From positions 558,001 through 622,000 of the forward strand of contig JAJQJQ010000006.1 of the NCBI GenBank assembly GCA_028622995.1: a DNA stretch of 64,000 nt, read 5' to 3'. The position numbers and the translations under genes are program-made. Numbering within the stretch: the first letter of the stretch is position 1; every line of letters begins with the position of its first letter. The DNA is from Panagrolaimus kolymaensis (lineage: Eukaryota > Nematoda > Chromadorea > Rhabditida > Panagrolaimidae). Shown in pieces: positions 10,691-23,828 of the stretch. The notes beneath the pieces were generated by a model. The model was given only the letters and a program-made list of their open reading frames with translations. It was not told the DNA's origin and did not search any database.

Positions 10691-13613
10691 GTGGTGTTCA
10701 CTTTGGCTTTGAATTAATATATTACAAAATAACTTTTTCATCACAAGTTTTTTGTGTGTGGATATTTGCGCGAATGTATTTAATTGTTTTCTGATTCGGT
10801 AAAATTTATGGTTTAAAATAAACTGGAATCGGTCTTTGTTGTTTAGAAATAAATCTTTGATTTTTATTATTATTTAATAAAAACTGTCCAAGAAAACGTT
10901 GAATATTTTTTATCAACTTTTTTTGTTTCTTTATTAACTGACACTTGAGAATTAATTGCGTGAACTGTGTTTGGGACTAACATCTTTTTTATATTAAAAA
11001 TCAAAAACTGTAGAGCGTTTTCATTGTTTTAGCTGCGCTCTTTAATAAATTTGTTTTTGTGATTAATAACTGTCATTTACAAAAATCTTTTAATAATTTA
11101 CATTTTGTAAAATAATAATAAAAAACTGAGTTTTGTCCAGAATCGTTTCGTATCAAAAAATAAAAATAACTTTCTCTCTCTTTTTTTTGGGGACGAAGTC
11201 AACGTGATTCGTTACTTTTGAGTTTCGTCAGCGGCATCAAGAAAAAAAAGAGAGAAGAGAATTTGATCACCAGCCATCACTGTTTTTTTTTCTTGCATTC
11301 GCCTGAAACACATTTTTTAGAAGAAAAAAAAGGTTCGTCACCTCTTTTTTCGATATTTTTGTTCTTCTTGTTTTGAAAAAAAAAAAGAAATGAAAAAAAC
11401 ATAGCCGAGAAAGAGGAGCTTCAAAAAAATATGTATAAGCACTGTCACGTTCAAACGATGGCGACGAAAACGACAGAGGAAGAAGGAAGGCAAAAAAAAA
11501 AAGAAGGCAAAAATGAAAACATATCAGATGGGAGAAGAAGAAAAAAAAGGTGCTGTGTCATTTTTGTATTTTTTTCTCATTTTTTTCATCACATTTTGCG
11601 TCTCGTTTTTTTTATTTTTAAAACATTCGTCGCTTTTTTTTCTGTTTTTTATACTTTTTGTTTTTAGTTTTTTGAGTCTAAAAGAAGAAAAAGTCTTTTT
11701 ATGGTATCTTTTTTTTAGTTTTGGAATGGAAAAATGGTAGAAAAAACTGTAGGTTTGAGCAACACTAAATTTAATATATTGAAAACTGCAAAAGAAATAT
11801 CATAAGTTTAATTTAAAACTGCATTTCATTTTTTTGCTGTATGTTATGCAAAAATTAGGATTTTTAAAATTTAATCTTAAATTTTGAAAACTGAAACTCG
11901 TTGATAACAGTTAATGCGTTTCCTTTGGGATTCTCAAATATCCCCGACACTTCCATAAAAACATAAAAACTGTATGTTTAAATATTATTATATTATTTTT
12001 TGTTTGTTAATTTATTAATAATATCAAACTGTTTTTTGGTTATATCTTTCCGCCGGAAGGATATTAAAACTGTTTTCTTCTTTATCATTATATGGAAATC
12101 TTTTATTAATGATATTTTGAACGAATGCATCTAACTGGCCTTTAAAAAAATATTTAAAAGTAAAGGGGTTTATTATTCAAGAAAAAACTGTATAAATAAA
12201 ATTATTTCGGGTTTAAGTCTATTTTTTTTTAAGTCAAAAGGTGGGAAATAGATGGGTTAAATTACTAAATATTGTTGCTTTGATTGACAAAGTTTTTCTG
12301 AAACACGTTTAACATAAATGTGTTTTTTTTAATTTTATTTGAAGAGGTAAAAGAAAAACTGAGCTGTTCTTACTTTCGATAAATGCGCGCAGTCTTCTTC
12401 TTTTTTTCTATGTCTTTTTTGCGGATAAAAAGTCAAGTGTCAGAGAGTAATGTAAGCTTTTTGTGTTGTTGTTGTCTTTTTTATTACGGCGCAAAAAACA
12501 CAGTCAATAAGACAAAAATAACATTTGGAAAAAAAACTGAAGCACAGATAGGGTTGGGGCTTTCTTTTTCTCTCAATAAAAATAGAGTAGAAAGAAAGCT
12601 TTTAGGAAGGAACTTATTTTTTTTCTAATGCGCAAAAATAAAACTGCAATACCTTTTCTCGATGATGGCATGGCAAAATAAAATTTCAGGATAAGAAAAT
12701 AAAAAGAATAATAAACTGACTGCCATTTTGCTCGAATATTGGAGAAACTTTAATTTTGAGGGCATAAAAAAAATAGAAAAAAAAAGATGAATGAGCGTTT
12801 TTGATATTTTAGTGAAAAGGGTTTCGATTTAAAGCTCTCGAGAAAAAAAAAATGTAAACTGTAGATCATATTTGTGGAATGCTCACACTATTCATTCCTT
12901 TACGTTTTTTGATTAAGTTATAACTGACTTTTTAATTTGACATTTTTCATTTAAAACTGTCTTTAGTTTAGTGGTGGTGGATAAATTAAAATATTGCCAA
13001 GAATTTTATTATTTTTTTATAACTGTGTAACGTGATACTGTAGGGTAGAATTCAATCCATTATAATTTTAAGAAAAAAACTGCACTTGAATGAAATAATG
13101 TTTGACTTGATCAAAATTTACTATTATTTGAAAATAAAAATTTTGTGATTTGTTAGAGAAAATAAAACTGCATAGAGTCTTTCAAAATTTATTAAATTAA
13201 ACTGAGAATCAGGATAAACATACGTTAGTCAATTGTTTTTTTTTTGTTGCTTCTAGAAAAAAAAGAAAACTGAAGCAAAAATTCTAAGCGTTCACATTTT
13301 TTAGGAGGAGGAGGAACAACTTCCACTAACAACAATAATAAAAACTGGTCATCTCCGTCGTCGTTTTCGTTGTTGCGCATTTATTTATTTTTTATTTTTT
13401 TCTTTACCGACGGCGAGTCTTTTGGCATTTTTTTTCTTTCTTTCTATCTATCTTTTTTTTTATTCCCGTCTCGTTTATAAGACCGACGACAGCCGGGTGC
13501 GCCGCGCTATGATTTTTTTCCGGATCATTTTTTTTAAAACTGAGTTCTCAAAAACGCAGTTGTTTTTTTTCTTTGCTTTTTGCGCATATTTATTTTTGTT
13601 TTTATTTAACTGA

Positions 13614-13695
13614 ATGACAATGGTTAGCCCTTGCCCAATCCCATCTGTGACACCATCAATTCGATTCCCATCTTCTTCTTGGTCCACCCGCAAAA
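13614..13695 (+). CDS. Candidate short upstream exon (possibly of basonuclin copy A)
   Basis: ATG at 13614, directly after an in-frame TGA, opens 27 codons plus one base (MTMVSPCPIPSVTP..., ending WSTRK) and stops at a good donor (AAAA|GTAAGA). Base composition is much less AT-biased than the surroundings. If spliced to the CAG at 15932, whose exon would begin with two bases in the right phase, it reads in frame through 15978 into basonuclin. That acceptor coincides with a CAGTTT motif, so the join is doubtful. It lies 253 bp outside the duplicated unit and is not present upstream of copy B. No homology recognised. Confidence 0.35.
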
Positions 13696-15859
13696 GTAAG
13701 AAAAAATCAAATAAAAAAAAACAGAGGAGATTAGAAATTGTGGCAATGGGCATCGAGAAAGGATAAAAAAAAGTGTGCATCATTTGTCATATTTTCTTCT
13801 TCTAATTCATTTTTCCATCCCTTCACTCTTGGAAGAAGTCAACCATTTTTTTTGTTCACTGCTCTTCTCTCTTTCTTTTTTTTTGAAAGCCAGCTTTCAA
13901 TGTTCCAAACTCCAAAAAGCTTTTTTCAATCACTTCTTTTTTTGTTGTTCTTTTTTGATTTTAGAAAAAAAGCACGTGTTTATTTGGATCCAAAAAATTC
14001 AAAAAGCGATCATCAAAAATTCTGTTGGGTTCATATATTTTTTCTTTTCTCATTAGAGCTATTTTTGTTTGCAATAAAAAAGAAAAGAAAAAAGAGTTTC
14101 ATTGACGTTGTTCATAAACATTAGCAGCAACAACGATCATCAAAGTGGCAAGCAAGCGTGGGGGAGGAAAAGATAAAAAGGAAGGAGAAATAAAAGAAAG
14201 GTGACAAAAGGTTAAATTTATTTTTGGAAGATTTTGTGGCGGGCGATTGTGGGAGGAGAAAATTTTATAAAACTTGTGAATTAACTAGATGGTTTGAATT
14301 TTATTGGTAAAAAAATTCTTCACATTTATTTAATATATTTTTTTATAACTGTTCCGTAGATGGGTTGATCCATATTTTAAACTGTCACCTGCTTATATTT
14401 TTTTGGAAACAAAAAAAAATAATTTTAATAACTGTGTAATTTTAGCAAGCTCATTGAAAACTATGAAATTTTTTTTTATTAATTTTATAAAAAAACTGTC
14501 TTTGGAGGCTTTTATCTTCTTCTTTTTTTTTTCATCAACTCTCAAGTGAGTTTCTTAGAAAAAAATAATTTAAGCTTTAAACTGAGTAAGACGAATTTTT
14601 TTTTACTTTCTTTCTTGTTTTTCTTGAAAGTTTAACTGCAACGATTTACTGTTGGTTAAAATACAAATTTTATTTCTACCAAAATATTATTAAAACTGAG
14701 TCAGGGTTTTTGACGGCTTTTCTTTTATCAAATTAGCAACAAAAAAATCCCCGAAGCACCATTAAATTTCAAAATCAGCGACAAATTGTAAAAAGCAACA
14801 AAAAAAAAGCGCTATTGTTGAAACATACGCACGCATATATTATTAGCTATGATCAAATGTCATTTGATTTTTTTTATAATTGAATCATAAATAATGTCAC
14901 CATTATTTTTTTTTTCCTCCCTTGGCTTGCGACTTCTCGATTTGAAAGTGGTGTCCATTTTCAGAAGAAAGAAATAAAAAAAGTCATTTAATTTTTCAAT
15001 GCTTCCTATATTTTTTTATTTTTGCTTACAATAAAAAAAGTGAAAGAAAGATCGCGTTCGCCAAAAAATAAAAAAAATATTATTTAAAGAATAAAAACAT
15101 AAACATGGCTTTATGCTTATCTTCACTAGCGTATCTTTCTTTGTCAATGGCATCATCATTTTTTTGGCGTAGCTTTTTTTTTTTTTATTTAAAGAAAAAA
15201 CTGACGATGATCAGCAAACAAGCTTGGCTGATTTCCAAAGGTGTTTAAGAAAAAGAAGAAAAAAACTGATGATCGTGACCGTGTTTTTTATATTTTATAT
15301 TTTTGACTTTTGTCATTATTAAAAAATACAACAAAAAAAAGAAGTAGCTGACGATGATGATAGAATATTTTATTTTATTTTCCTTTTTCTCCTTGCTTTC
15401 AGAAAAATAAAAAAAATAAAAATAAAAGTGTAAAAAAATGCATTTTCTGTTGTGCTTGCTTGCTTCTTTCTGTATTTCTCGTGATATATCTATCTATCAG
15501 CGTCGTGTTCGTTCGTTCGTTGTTGTTGTCATATTCCTTTTTCGTGGTCGCGCCGCTTGCCTATTTTTTTTTATTTTGAATCATGACAATATTTTTTTTT
15601 TTTCTATGTTTTTCTTTTACATTTTTTGCCATTTTTTTCTCCTTTTTCTAGCTCTCTTTTTTTGCTTACTAAACAGAGAAAATATTTGCGCGCGAGATGT
15701 TGATAGATATTTTTTTTGGGTGATAGAAAGAGGATGTTTTTTTTCTTTTGGTTATGGTTGAGCTATCTCGTGTCCCGCGTGCCGCGTTATTCGTTAATTT
15801 TTTTGTAATTCAGGGATTAAATATTTTTTTTTGTCGTAAAAAATAAAAAATATTGTTCT

Positions 15860-15871
15860 TTCTTTTTTAGA
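15860..15871 (+). promoter_or_regulatory. Strong 3' splice acceptor upstream of basonuclin ATG
   Basis: TTCTTTCTTTTTTAG|A ends at 15870, 107 bp before the ATG at 15978. In a nematode this could be a spliced-leader trans-splice site or the acceptor of a 5'-UTR intron. If used, the leader contains stops in all relevant frames and translation starts at 15978. The same site exists in copy B (29810). Confidence 0.4.
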
Positions 15872-15977
15872 GTTTATAATTTTATTTTTGGTATGCTTAT
15901 GTCATTTTGAGAGCTCTGATAAATATTACAGTTTTAAACCCCGTGAAATTTGGTGACATAAAAATTCCAAAAAAATA

Positions 15978-18900
15978 ATGTCGGTCAATCTTTTATTCAA
16001 CCAAACTCCATCAACTTCCTCTTCGTCTGCTACTTCCGCAACAACATCCATTCAAAATTCTGCCTTCTGTGGCAGCAGCAGCATCGTCGATGGTGGTGCC
16101 TCATCATTATTTTCAAACTCCAATAATAATAATAATAATAATATTTTCAATTCCTTTCCATCTTCTTCCTTTTCTTCCATTGAATCATCAACGATGGCAG
16201 CAGGAGCATCTTCACGACCTTCAACTTCCACATCAGCGGCGGCATCATTACTTCCTCCGACATTAGACAATTCAACCGCTTCAACATTATTAGTTGCAGC
16301 AGCCGCTAAAGCTGCAGCAGCTACAGCAACGTTGATTCAGCAAAAAAGAAATAACGTTGGAAATAATAATAGCATTTTTAGAATTGATGAAGAACGAAAA
16401 ATTGATGGACTTCTTCTTCCTGCATTAATTGGTCATGAAGTAAGTTTCTTTTTTTGTCGCTCATCAACAAATTTTACACAGTTTTTTTAATTCTTTAATT
16501 TTGACTTTCTATACCAAGTACAGTTGAAAAATAAAGTTCTAATGTGAGTTTGAATCATATAAGAAATCTTAGACAATTTTATTTACTTTTTATTTTATTC
16601 CCAAATCTTCTTTTCCAATTTTGTCTTAAACAAATATCAAAATCATGCACAGTTTTTATAAATTATTTACTAATTTCTTTACAAAAAATTCAGTTTTAAA
16701 AAGTCATAAGTTTTAAGTTATTTCTCTTTTAATGTTGCCACAGTTTTACTTATTATTTTTTTATTACGAATCTTTAATTTTATTTAAATATGTATGTCTT
16801 AAACCTACTTAAAATAGTTTACGCAGTTTTAAATTTCTTTCTAATTTTTTATATTTTTGAATGCGAGTTTTTTTTGATTTTTTAACTAAGTTTTTTTATC
16901 CATATTTTTAAAGAACCCCTGAATATAATTGCACAGTTAAACCATTACTTTTTAATTATCTCTTTCCTTTTTCTTGGTCAGTTTTATTTGGTTTTTTATA
17001 AATTTTTGTTTACTGTAAGTCGGACGGACCACCTTTTTTTACTCGATGGTTACAAAAAGATTAATTTTTAAAAAAATGATTAAACAAAGGTTTATCTTTT
17101 TGACCGAAAATCTCTTTTTCAGTTTTTTTTATTAATATATTTTTTTCTTTGTTTGTAACAGTTTTTCTTCTTCTGCTGAGTTTCTAGCGATCTTATCATT
17201 CCATGTGGCATCGTTTTAATTCAGTTTTATTATGTCTTTAAAATCTAATAAGCTTTCTAAAAAAATTATCCAATCGGAATGTACAGTTTTTAACTATAAG
17301 ATTTTTTCTTAAAAATAACATAATACTTTGTCTTAATTTTCAATAAAAAATATTGTATTTACATATCACAGTTTAAAACATAAGTTTAGAAATAATAAGG
17401 CCCTTATGCTACATTTGCGTCCTAATTCTGTAACAGTTTTTCTTCTTCTTTTTTTATGAATAAAATACAGTTTAAATTTTTTTTTACTTCTTTCATTATA
17501 TCGGTTCATCGCAGTTTTTAAACTCTTTTTTACTTAAGAAAAGAAAAAAGTTAGTCAGTTTAATCTAACCAAAATTGTAGTTGGCTTCTTTTCTCGCGCT
17601 ACACTACTATGAAACATAGTTTTTCTTCGCCATAACATGAAACTTGAATTGCGTTTTTTTTAAAATTCCCTTAGAAGTTATCATGGTTCAGTTTCATAAA
17701 AAATTTAATGATTTGGTATTTTAAAACGTTGAAAAGTTTTTCTCTTCTGTTTAATCCGCAAGTGATGGTATCCAGTTTTAAGACTTTTCTAATTATCAAA
17801 AGCTTTGTTGAGATCGAAAGCAATTTTTTTCTTCTTCTCTAAACGCTCAGCAGTTTATGATAATCTTAAAAAATTTGGATATCTCATTACTTTTCTTATA
17901 GCTAATTTATGCATTAATAAAAAAGTTTTTTGATTTAATTTTTCAAAAATGCCAAGGGTAAATTCAGTTTAATAACCACGCAAATTAAAATCTATAAGAT
18001 ATTTATAAAAATTATCTTTATTCTTGGTTTACAAACTCCAACATAACCAGTTTTATTGTATTTTTATTTATTTATTATTTTTTTCTACGCGGTACCAAAG
18101 TTTCTAAACTAATCACCCAAAAAACCTAAACCATTTCTTTAACACCGGATAACACGCTGATCCAGTTTTTACCTCAAAAAAAAAAAGAAAGAAAAGAAAC
18201 TCATAAATATTTTTAGGCTTTACCAATACATTTAAAACTTTTATATGATACCATTTTACCTGGGTTATCAACGGATTTAATTAATGCAGTTATAATAAAA
18301 ACAGGATGGAAAATTTATGATTTTAAAAGAGGTTATATAAAAAATGTAAGAAATAAATAAAACTTCTTCCTTTCTCCTCCTCCAGTATCGCCGCTTCCAC
18401 TGCTTCCCTTTCAACTTTGACTTTATTTCTAAGCTATCAGTTTTTTACATTCTTCATCGCTTGCTTTTTTCTTCGACATTTTTTTTTGTGGACAATACTT
18501 GACTTTTTTTTTGTCCAAATGCATTAATAATTTTTTCCTGCTACTCAAACTCCTCAGTTTTTTTATGCCTTCAAGAAAAAATCATCGTGTTTTTATTTTC
18601 CATGATTTATATTTATGCAAATGAACCTTTTTTTCCTTCACTTTTTTCTTTTTCTCTTGATGGTCAAATAAATAAAACATAATTTTTTTTGTTAATGTTT
18701 TACCTTTTTTTTCTTGGGAATCTTTCTTTTTTTTTGTTGAGTCAGAGTCAACCACCATAATGTTTTTTTTCCTCTCTCGATGGTTATGGTTGTGGTGGGT
18801 GTATATGTGTAATAAACACTTTTAAATATTTCTTTCTTTTTTTTTCTGGGACCTCGAGACCCGTCCAAAATGCAAGAAAAGGGTCATTAAAAACACTGTC

Positions 18901-21900
18901 ACAAAAAAATACTGTTGACTGCCATCATTTTTTTTCTTTTGCTTCTTCTCTCTTCCAAAGCAACCAAGCAGCAACAACAATCAAGGATAGACAAAGTTAT
19001 TTTTTTTATGTTTTTTCTTTAAACAAAAAAAAGAAAATATATTCATTTTTCCTTATTTCATTGCTTTTTTTGCTGTCATTGCGCAGATGCAAAAATGATG
19101 ATGAAGATGATAGACCTCCGATGTGTAAAAAAAAAGAGACAAAGGAAAAAAAGATTGATAGAGAACAGACTGAATATTTTATTTTTTTTATTTAAAAGAA
19201 AATCAGTTCTTTTTCTTCTGCGCAAAAAGAAAAGCAAAAACATTCAGGAATTTTTTTCTTTTTTTTTCTTGCATTTTTTCCGGGAAAAGGGACTATCACT
19301 ATTTTATTTATTTTTTATTGCCGCAAAAAAATCGTTGCAGTGGTTTTTTTTTTTGCCTAGCTGCTTGCTGTCTTACATAACCCGGTCTTTTTTTTATTGG
19401 TGCGCGAAGGCAACCACAAAAAAAGCAAAAAATTGAGAGAAAAAGAAAACGGAAGAAAAATAAAAAAAGAGAGAGAGTGGTGGCTGTGATTCATAATTTT
19501 TTTCTTTTCCTCCATGCTTTTGCGAATCTTTTTTTTTGTCGTCCTTGTGATCGACAGTAAAATAAAAATAAAAAGCAGAAAAGTTGATATATTTTTTATT
19601 CTCCGCCTACTTTTTCTGTGGCTCTAATTCCTGACAGTTTTGATATGAAAAAAAAGTGAAAGAAGAAAGATATGGTATGACTGAAAAAGTGAAAGAAAAA
19701 AAGTCATAGTGACACACATCTACAGTTTTTTTTTTGTTATTGGTGTCCTTTCCATAATTTCCTATATTTCTTACTTACTCTCGACTTAGTAGCGCTGCTT
19801 GACAGTGAATCACATAAAAAAAATTATTTATTTTTTGGCAGACAACACTTTGCATTGTCGCCTGCTTCTTTTTACACTCTTCTGGCTTGGTTATTTAATT
19901 GTAGTAACTTTAAACTTCGAAGAAGAAGCGGCAGTTTAAAGTCATATTATCGAAGCCATATTCTTCTACAGTTATTTTTTGTTTTCTATGCTTCAAAATT
20001 ACGCTCATCACGGTCCAGTTTCAAACCTATATCTCCGTTTTACTCCTCAACGCAGTTTCTTCTTTCTATTCGTAAATATTTTGCTTAACTAGAGCTGCCA
20101 ATATTTCTTAACTTCTATCTTCCTATATTTAATTCCACTGCTTATATTGCATTCAGTTTATTATGCCCTCCTCATTATTCCAGATATCTAACATCATTTC
20201 ATCAGCTTCAACTCAAAATTCTCCTCCAACTGAACCAATTCCAAATCCTCCACAACCACTACCAACAACAACGACGACATGGCGATGTGCAAATTTACCT
20301 ACCACTTTACAAGTATTAAATTCAGCGAGGGATAAATTTCCAAATTATATTGCAATTATTGATACCCTTCGACAATCATTAACTCAAACCATATTTGTTT
20401 CATTAATTAATGCATCAATTAATTCACCCATAAATGGAATAGAAATGCCTAATATTGCTTCATTGGCTCCAAATAATACTAGTCTCCATTTGGTTGGCGG
20501 CAATAATGAAACTCAAATTCCATCGTTCAAAAAAGCAGACGATGGTGATAATTTTAAAATGCAAGTTGATGATGATGATCCTATTATTGTTTCACATCAA
20601 CATCACCCTTCTGATCCATCCCCTGATGATGGTGACCTCTCCGAAGCCCAATCACGAAGAGATAGTTTTCCTTTCAGTGTTGGAGCTTCAAGTCCAACTA
20701 AATCTGAATTAAGTATAAATACCACTGATGAAACAAGTTCCGTGGATATTCGAAGTGATATGGGTTCACTTTCAATTAAAAGTGAAGTAAGCTTCTTTTT
20801 TAAACCCAAGTAAAAAACTCGCAGTTTTTTTTCAATTGCAAAAATTATTTTTGGAAGACAGTTTTTTCCCTCCAAAAGTATTTTTGAAGGCAGTTTTTTT
20901 TGATTTTCCTAAAATAATTCTCAATTAAAAAAATTATTTCTGAGACAGTTTATTTTTATTTACTCTTTTTTTTAGAAAGAAGGAACAAAACCATCCCTTC
21001 GAAGCATTAAAAAACGAGTGGTATGTGAAAAGTGTCAAAAATCCTTTTGCGATAAAGGAGCCCTCAAAATTCATAATAGTTCCGTTCATCTTCGTGAAAT
21101 GCACATTTGCACGGTTTCTGGTTGCATGAAACAATTTCCTTCCAAAAGGAGTCGGTGAGTAAAAATTTTATTTTTATTGAAAATTTTGAAATTAAAAAAA
21201 TCTTCGAATAAACCTAATGCAAGTTTTTTTAAATTGAAAATATCCTAAAAACACAGTTTCATCTTTAAAAAAAGCTTGAAGATTATAACACAGTTAATTT
21301 AGTTTTTATTTTTTGAGGTGATTAGCTATTCAGGATTGGAAACAAAAATTTAAAAAAATTTTAATGAGCATATTTTTGCGAAAGAAAACTCTTTATTTTT
21401 TTTGATAGTTTTTATGAAAGACGTAAAATTCAAAACCCGTGAATTTTATTCGTTAACAGTTTTAAAACTTTGATTTAATTTATGAAAAAATTTGAAATTA
21501 TAAATATTCTCGAACTCAGCAAATACCAGTTTATTAAAACTATATATATAATGGGCTTCTTCCCTCTTAGAAAGTTTCTTTTTTTAAAATGCCTGAAATA
21601 AAGGAGCCAGTTTATTTTGCTTATTTTTTTGAGCCCATTTGTTACGCTTTTTGGGTAAAATTTGTTTAAATTTACTAAACTTATTTTTGTAATATTATTT
21701 AGTTTTGAAATTGAAATGAATTAAAATTTATTTGATTACCAAATTCGTGTAATATAATAGTTTTCAGTTAAATTCAAAAAAATTCTATTTGTTTTAAACG
21801 CAGATTTTACATTATTTGATTTTATAGGTAAAAAAAACACATTTGCTTATGTTTCTTTTTTTTTAATAATTCTTGGCTACAAAATTTTTGAATAAGAAAT

Positions 21901-23828
21901 TGTTGCATCCTGGAAAGCAGTTTAAAATTTTCCAATTATTTTAGTTGCTAAAAAAAGTGCCAAAAAATAGTTAATAGACAAAATCCAACAATATTAAAGT
22001 TTCAAAAAAATTTAATTATTTAATTTATTCAGTTTAGAAATTGTCGAATTCATAAAATAGTTGCTTTTTTTGTTCGTGAGGCATATTTACGATATTAAAA
22101 AAAAGAGTATGTGAATCATGAATGAGTTTTTTTTTCACTACCCTTCCCTCCTTCTCACAATATCATAAACATCGTTGTTTACCTTTGTGTTTTTTTAAAT
22201 ACCGTTGATCACCTGAACCATCAGTTAAATCACACAAAAAAAATTTATTGATGGAAGAAAATTTCCATCGATATTAATTCTTTGTCCTCCAATGGCTTGG
22301 CGGCTCAGTTTTAAAATTCTTTTTTAAATTTAAAGTTATTATTTTGCGTGAGTTTCCCGTCCCACTAAATGCCACTCAGTTTTATAAAACTTACGTCTTT
22401 AATTTTTTTTTTCATAAAGGCTATTGACTTCTTGAATCTTTAGCAAAATTAGAAGAATTTTTAATAAAAAAAAAAATAAAGTCCATTTTTTCATAGCTAA
22501 ATTTCCAAGTCTCTTGTGGTTTTCAGTTTTATTTTTTTATAATTTTATGAGGTATTTTGCCTTGGCAAATTTTAAAATAAAAAGCGCAGTTTTTTGAATA
22601 TTTGTTAAATTAAAATTTTTCTTGTTTTACGTGTTTTATTAGAGCCTGTTATTAATAAAGACCAGTTTTACAAATAACACTAAATTTTTTTTCATAATTG
22701 CTAAACTGAATCATAAAAAAATAATAACAAAATATTTGGTCAAAATGCTTCAAGATTTTTAACAGTTTAATTTTATATAAAATATGGTTCTCCAGTGATC
22801 AACAGTTTTAATTTTTTTTTACAATATTGTGCGGTCTCATGGTTTGATTCTCGTTTGAAAAGAGAATTCAGTTTTATAAAAAATAGACAAAATTCAAAAA
22901 AACCTAATCTTTTATTTCGAATCATTTTTTCGAACTCTTTTCTCCAACCAACAGTTTCATAAACCTTTTTTACCTGTGTGAAATTTTTTTTTGAATGGCC
23001 ATTGTTCAACGTAGTAATCAGTTTTAAATAATAAAAAATAATTTTGGCCAAGAAAAAACGTCATTTTTTTATAGCTAAAATTCTATGTTCCTGATGATTC
23101 ACAGTTTTAATATATTTTTAAATATAATTTTTGTTTGGTGTCAAACCTTGTCCTTCGCATTCAGTTTTAAAAAAATATTTAAATTAAATTCTTTTTATTT
23201 TTTAATGAGTCACTTGATCTCAGTTTCATAAATACAACCTGAATGAATTTTTTTTACGAAAAACAAAATAACTTTTTTTACCTTCATCAGTTAAAAATTT
23301 ATGAGGTAGTGAATTCACGACCTCATATGGCGCGTACTGACAGTTTTTAATTTTTTATTTTTTAGGAATCGCCATTCTAATAATCCAAATATGCATACAG
23401 ATGCTGGACGTCGACGTAATTGCCGTTCAACCACCATGATTCAATCCAATGGAGATCATGCTGATGTTGACACAGTTTATCTTATGTCTCCACAACATCC
23501 ACAAAAAACTCCACAGTTAATTAATCAATCACCCCAACCAAATCAGCAAGAACAATCAATCCAAAACCCTCCTTCATCAGCTCAAAATATTTTAAATATT
23601 CTTCAACGTTTAATTCCAAATGAATTTCAAGCTGCCGCTTCCGCCCATAATTTTCAACAACCTCCAACCGGAGTAACTGCAATAAGCAAAGTTTCATTAT
23701 CGTCTGACCCATCCTCATCGACATCATTTTCTTTGCCACAACAAAATCTTCTTCCATCCCAAAATCCTGAATTAAGCGGTTTGCTAAAATTTATGATAGC
23801 CCAAAAACAAAAACCAACTTTTTGTTAA
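15978..23828 (+). CDS. bnc-1: Basonuclin-type C2H2 zinc-finger transcription factor, copy A
   Basis: Five exons: 15978-16439, 18217-18345, 20184-20786, 20976-21154 and 23366-23828, giving 611 residues. The first three introns are phase 0; the fourth splits an Arg codon. Exon 1 is a Ser/Ala/Asn-rich leader. Exon 2 carries the basonuclin-specific block (LPIHLKLLYD ... GWKIYDFKRGYI, residues about 155-197). Exons 4-5 carry the paired fingers: CEKCQKSF...H-x4-H, then HLREMHICTVSGCMKQFP, SKRSRNRHS and NNPNMH. The HLxEMHxCTVxGC linker and RxRHSxNxNxH tail are diagnostic of basonuclin/disco proteins, nuclear DNA-binding regulators; C. elegans BNC-1 acts in motor neurons. Introns 1, 2 and 4 (1.8-2.2 kb) are loaded with CAGTTT motifs. 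A poly(A) signal AATAAA lies about 90 bp after the stop. The symbol is by homology. Confidence 0.88.

Larger units (their letters stand above)
5150..15270 (+). repeat. Polar AAACTG motif array, left domain
   Basis: AAACTG (often AAAACTG, also TAACTG) recurs on the plus strand, usually every 40-90 bp, each copy at the 3' edge of an A/T-only run. The reverse orientation CAGTTT is almost absent here. The array pauses in motif-free islands at roughly 5.55-6.1, 7.1-7.5, 8.05-8.75, 9.75-10.05, 11.15-11.7, 12.4-12.6, 13.25-13.5 and 13.65-14.3 kb, rich in homopolymer T/A and CAG/GAC-type triplets. No convincing gene is visible from 5.0 to 13.6 kb. The stretch may be the upstream regulatory region of basonuclin. 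Confidence 0.8.

Noticed and set aside
13475..13783. Minus-strand 102-codon ORF over the candidate 13.6-kb exon
   Set aside because: The complex part is better explained on the plus strand, where it has an ATG and a GTAAGA donor. The minus frame has no donor.
5150..15270. CRISPR-like regular short repeat
   Set aside because: The repeat is only 6-7 bp, spacing is irregular, the sequence is eukaryotic, and no cas genes are present.
15438..15761. 107-codon ORF repeated at 29378-29701
   Set aside because: Low-complexity Phe/Leu/Val translation of poly-T sequence directly upstream of basonuclin; the repeat is only the segmental duplication.
19855..20088. 77-codon ORF before basonuclin exon 3
   Set aside because: Crosses several CAGTTT intron motifs, no homology, and lies inside intron 2.
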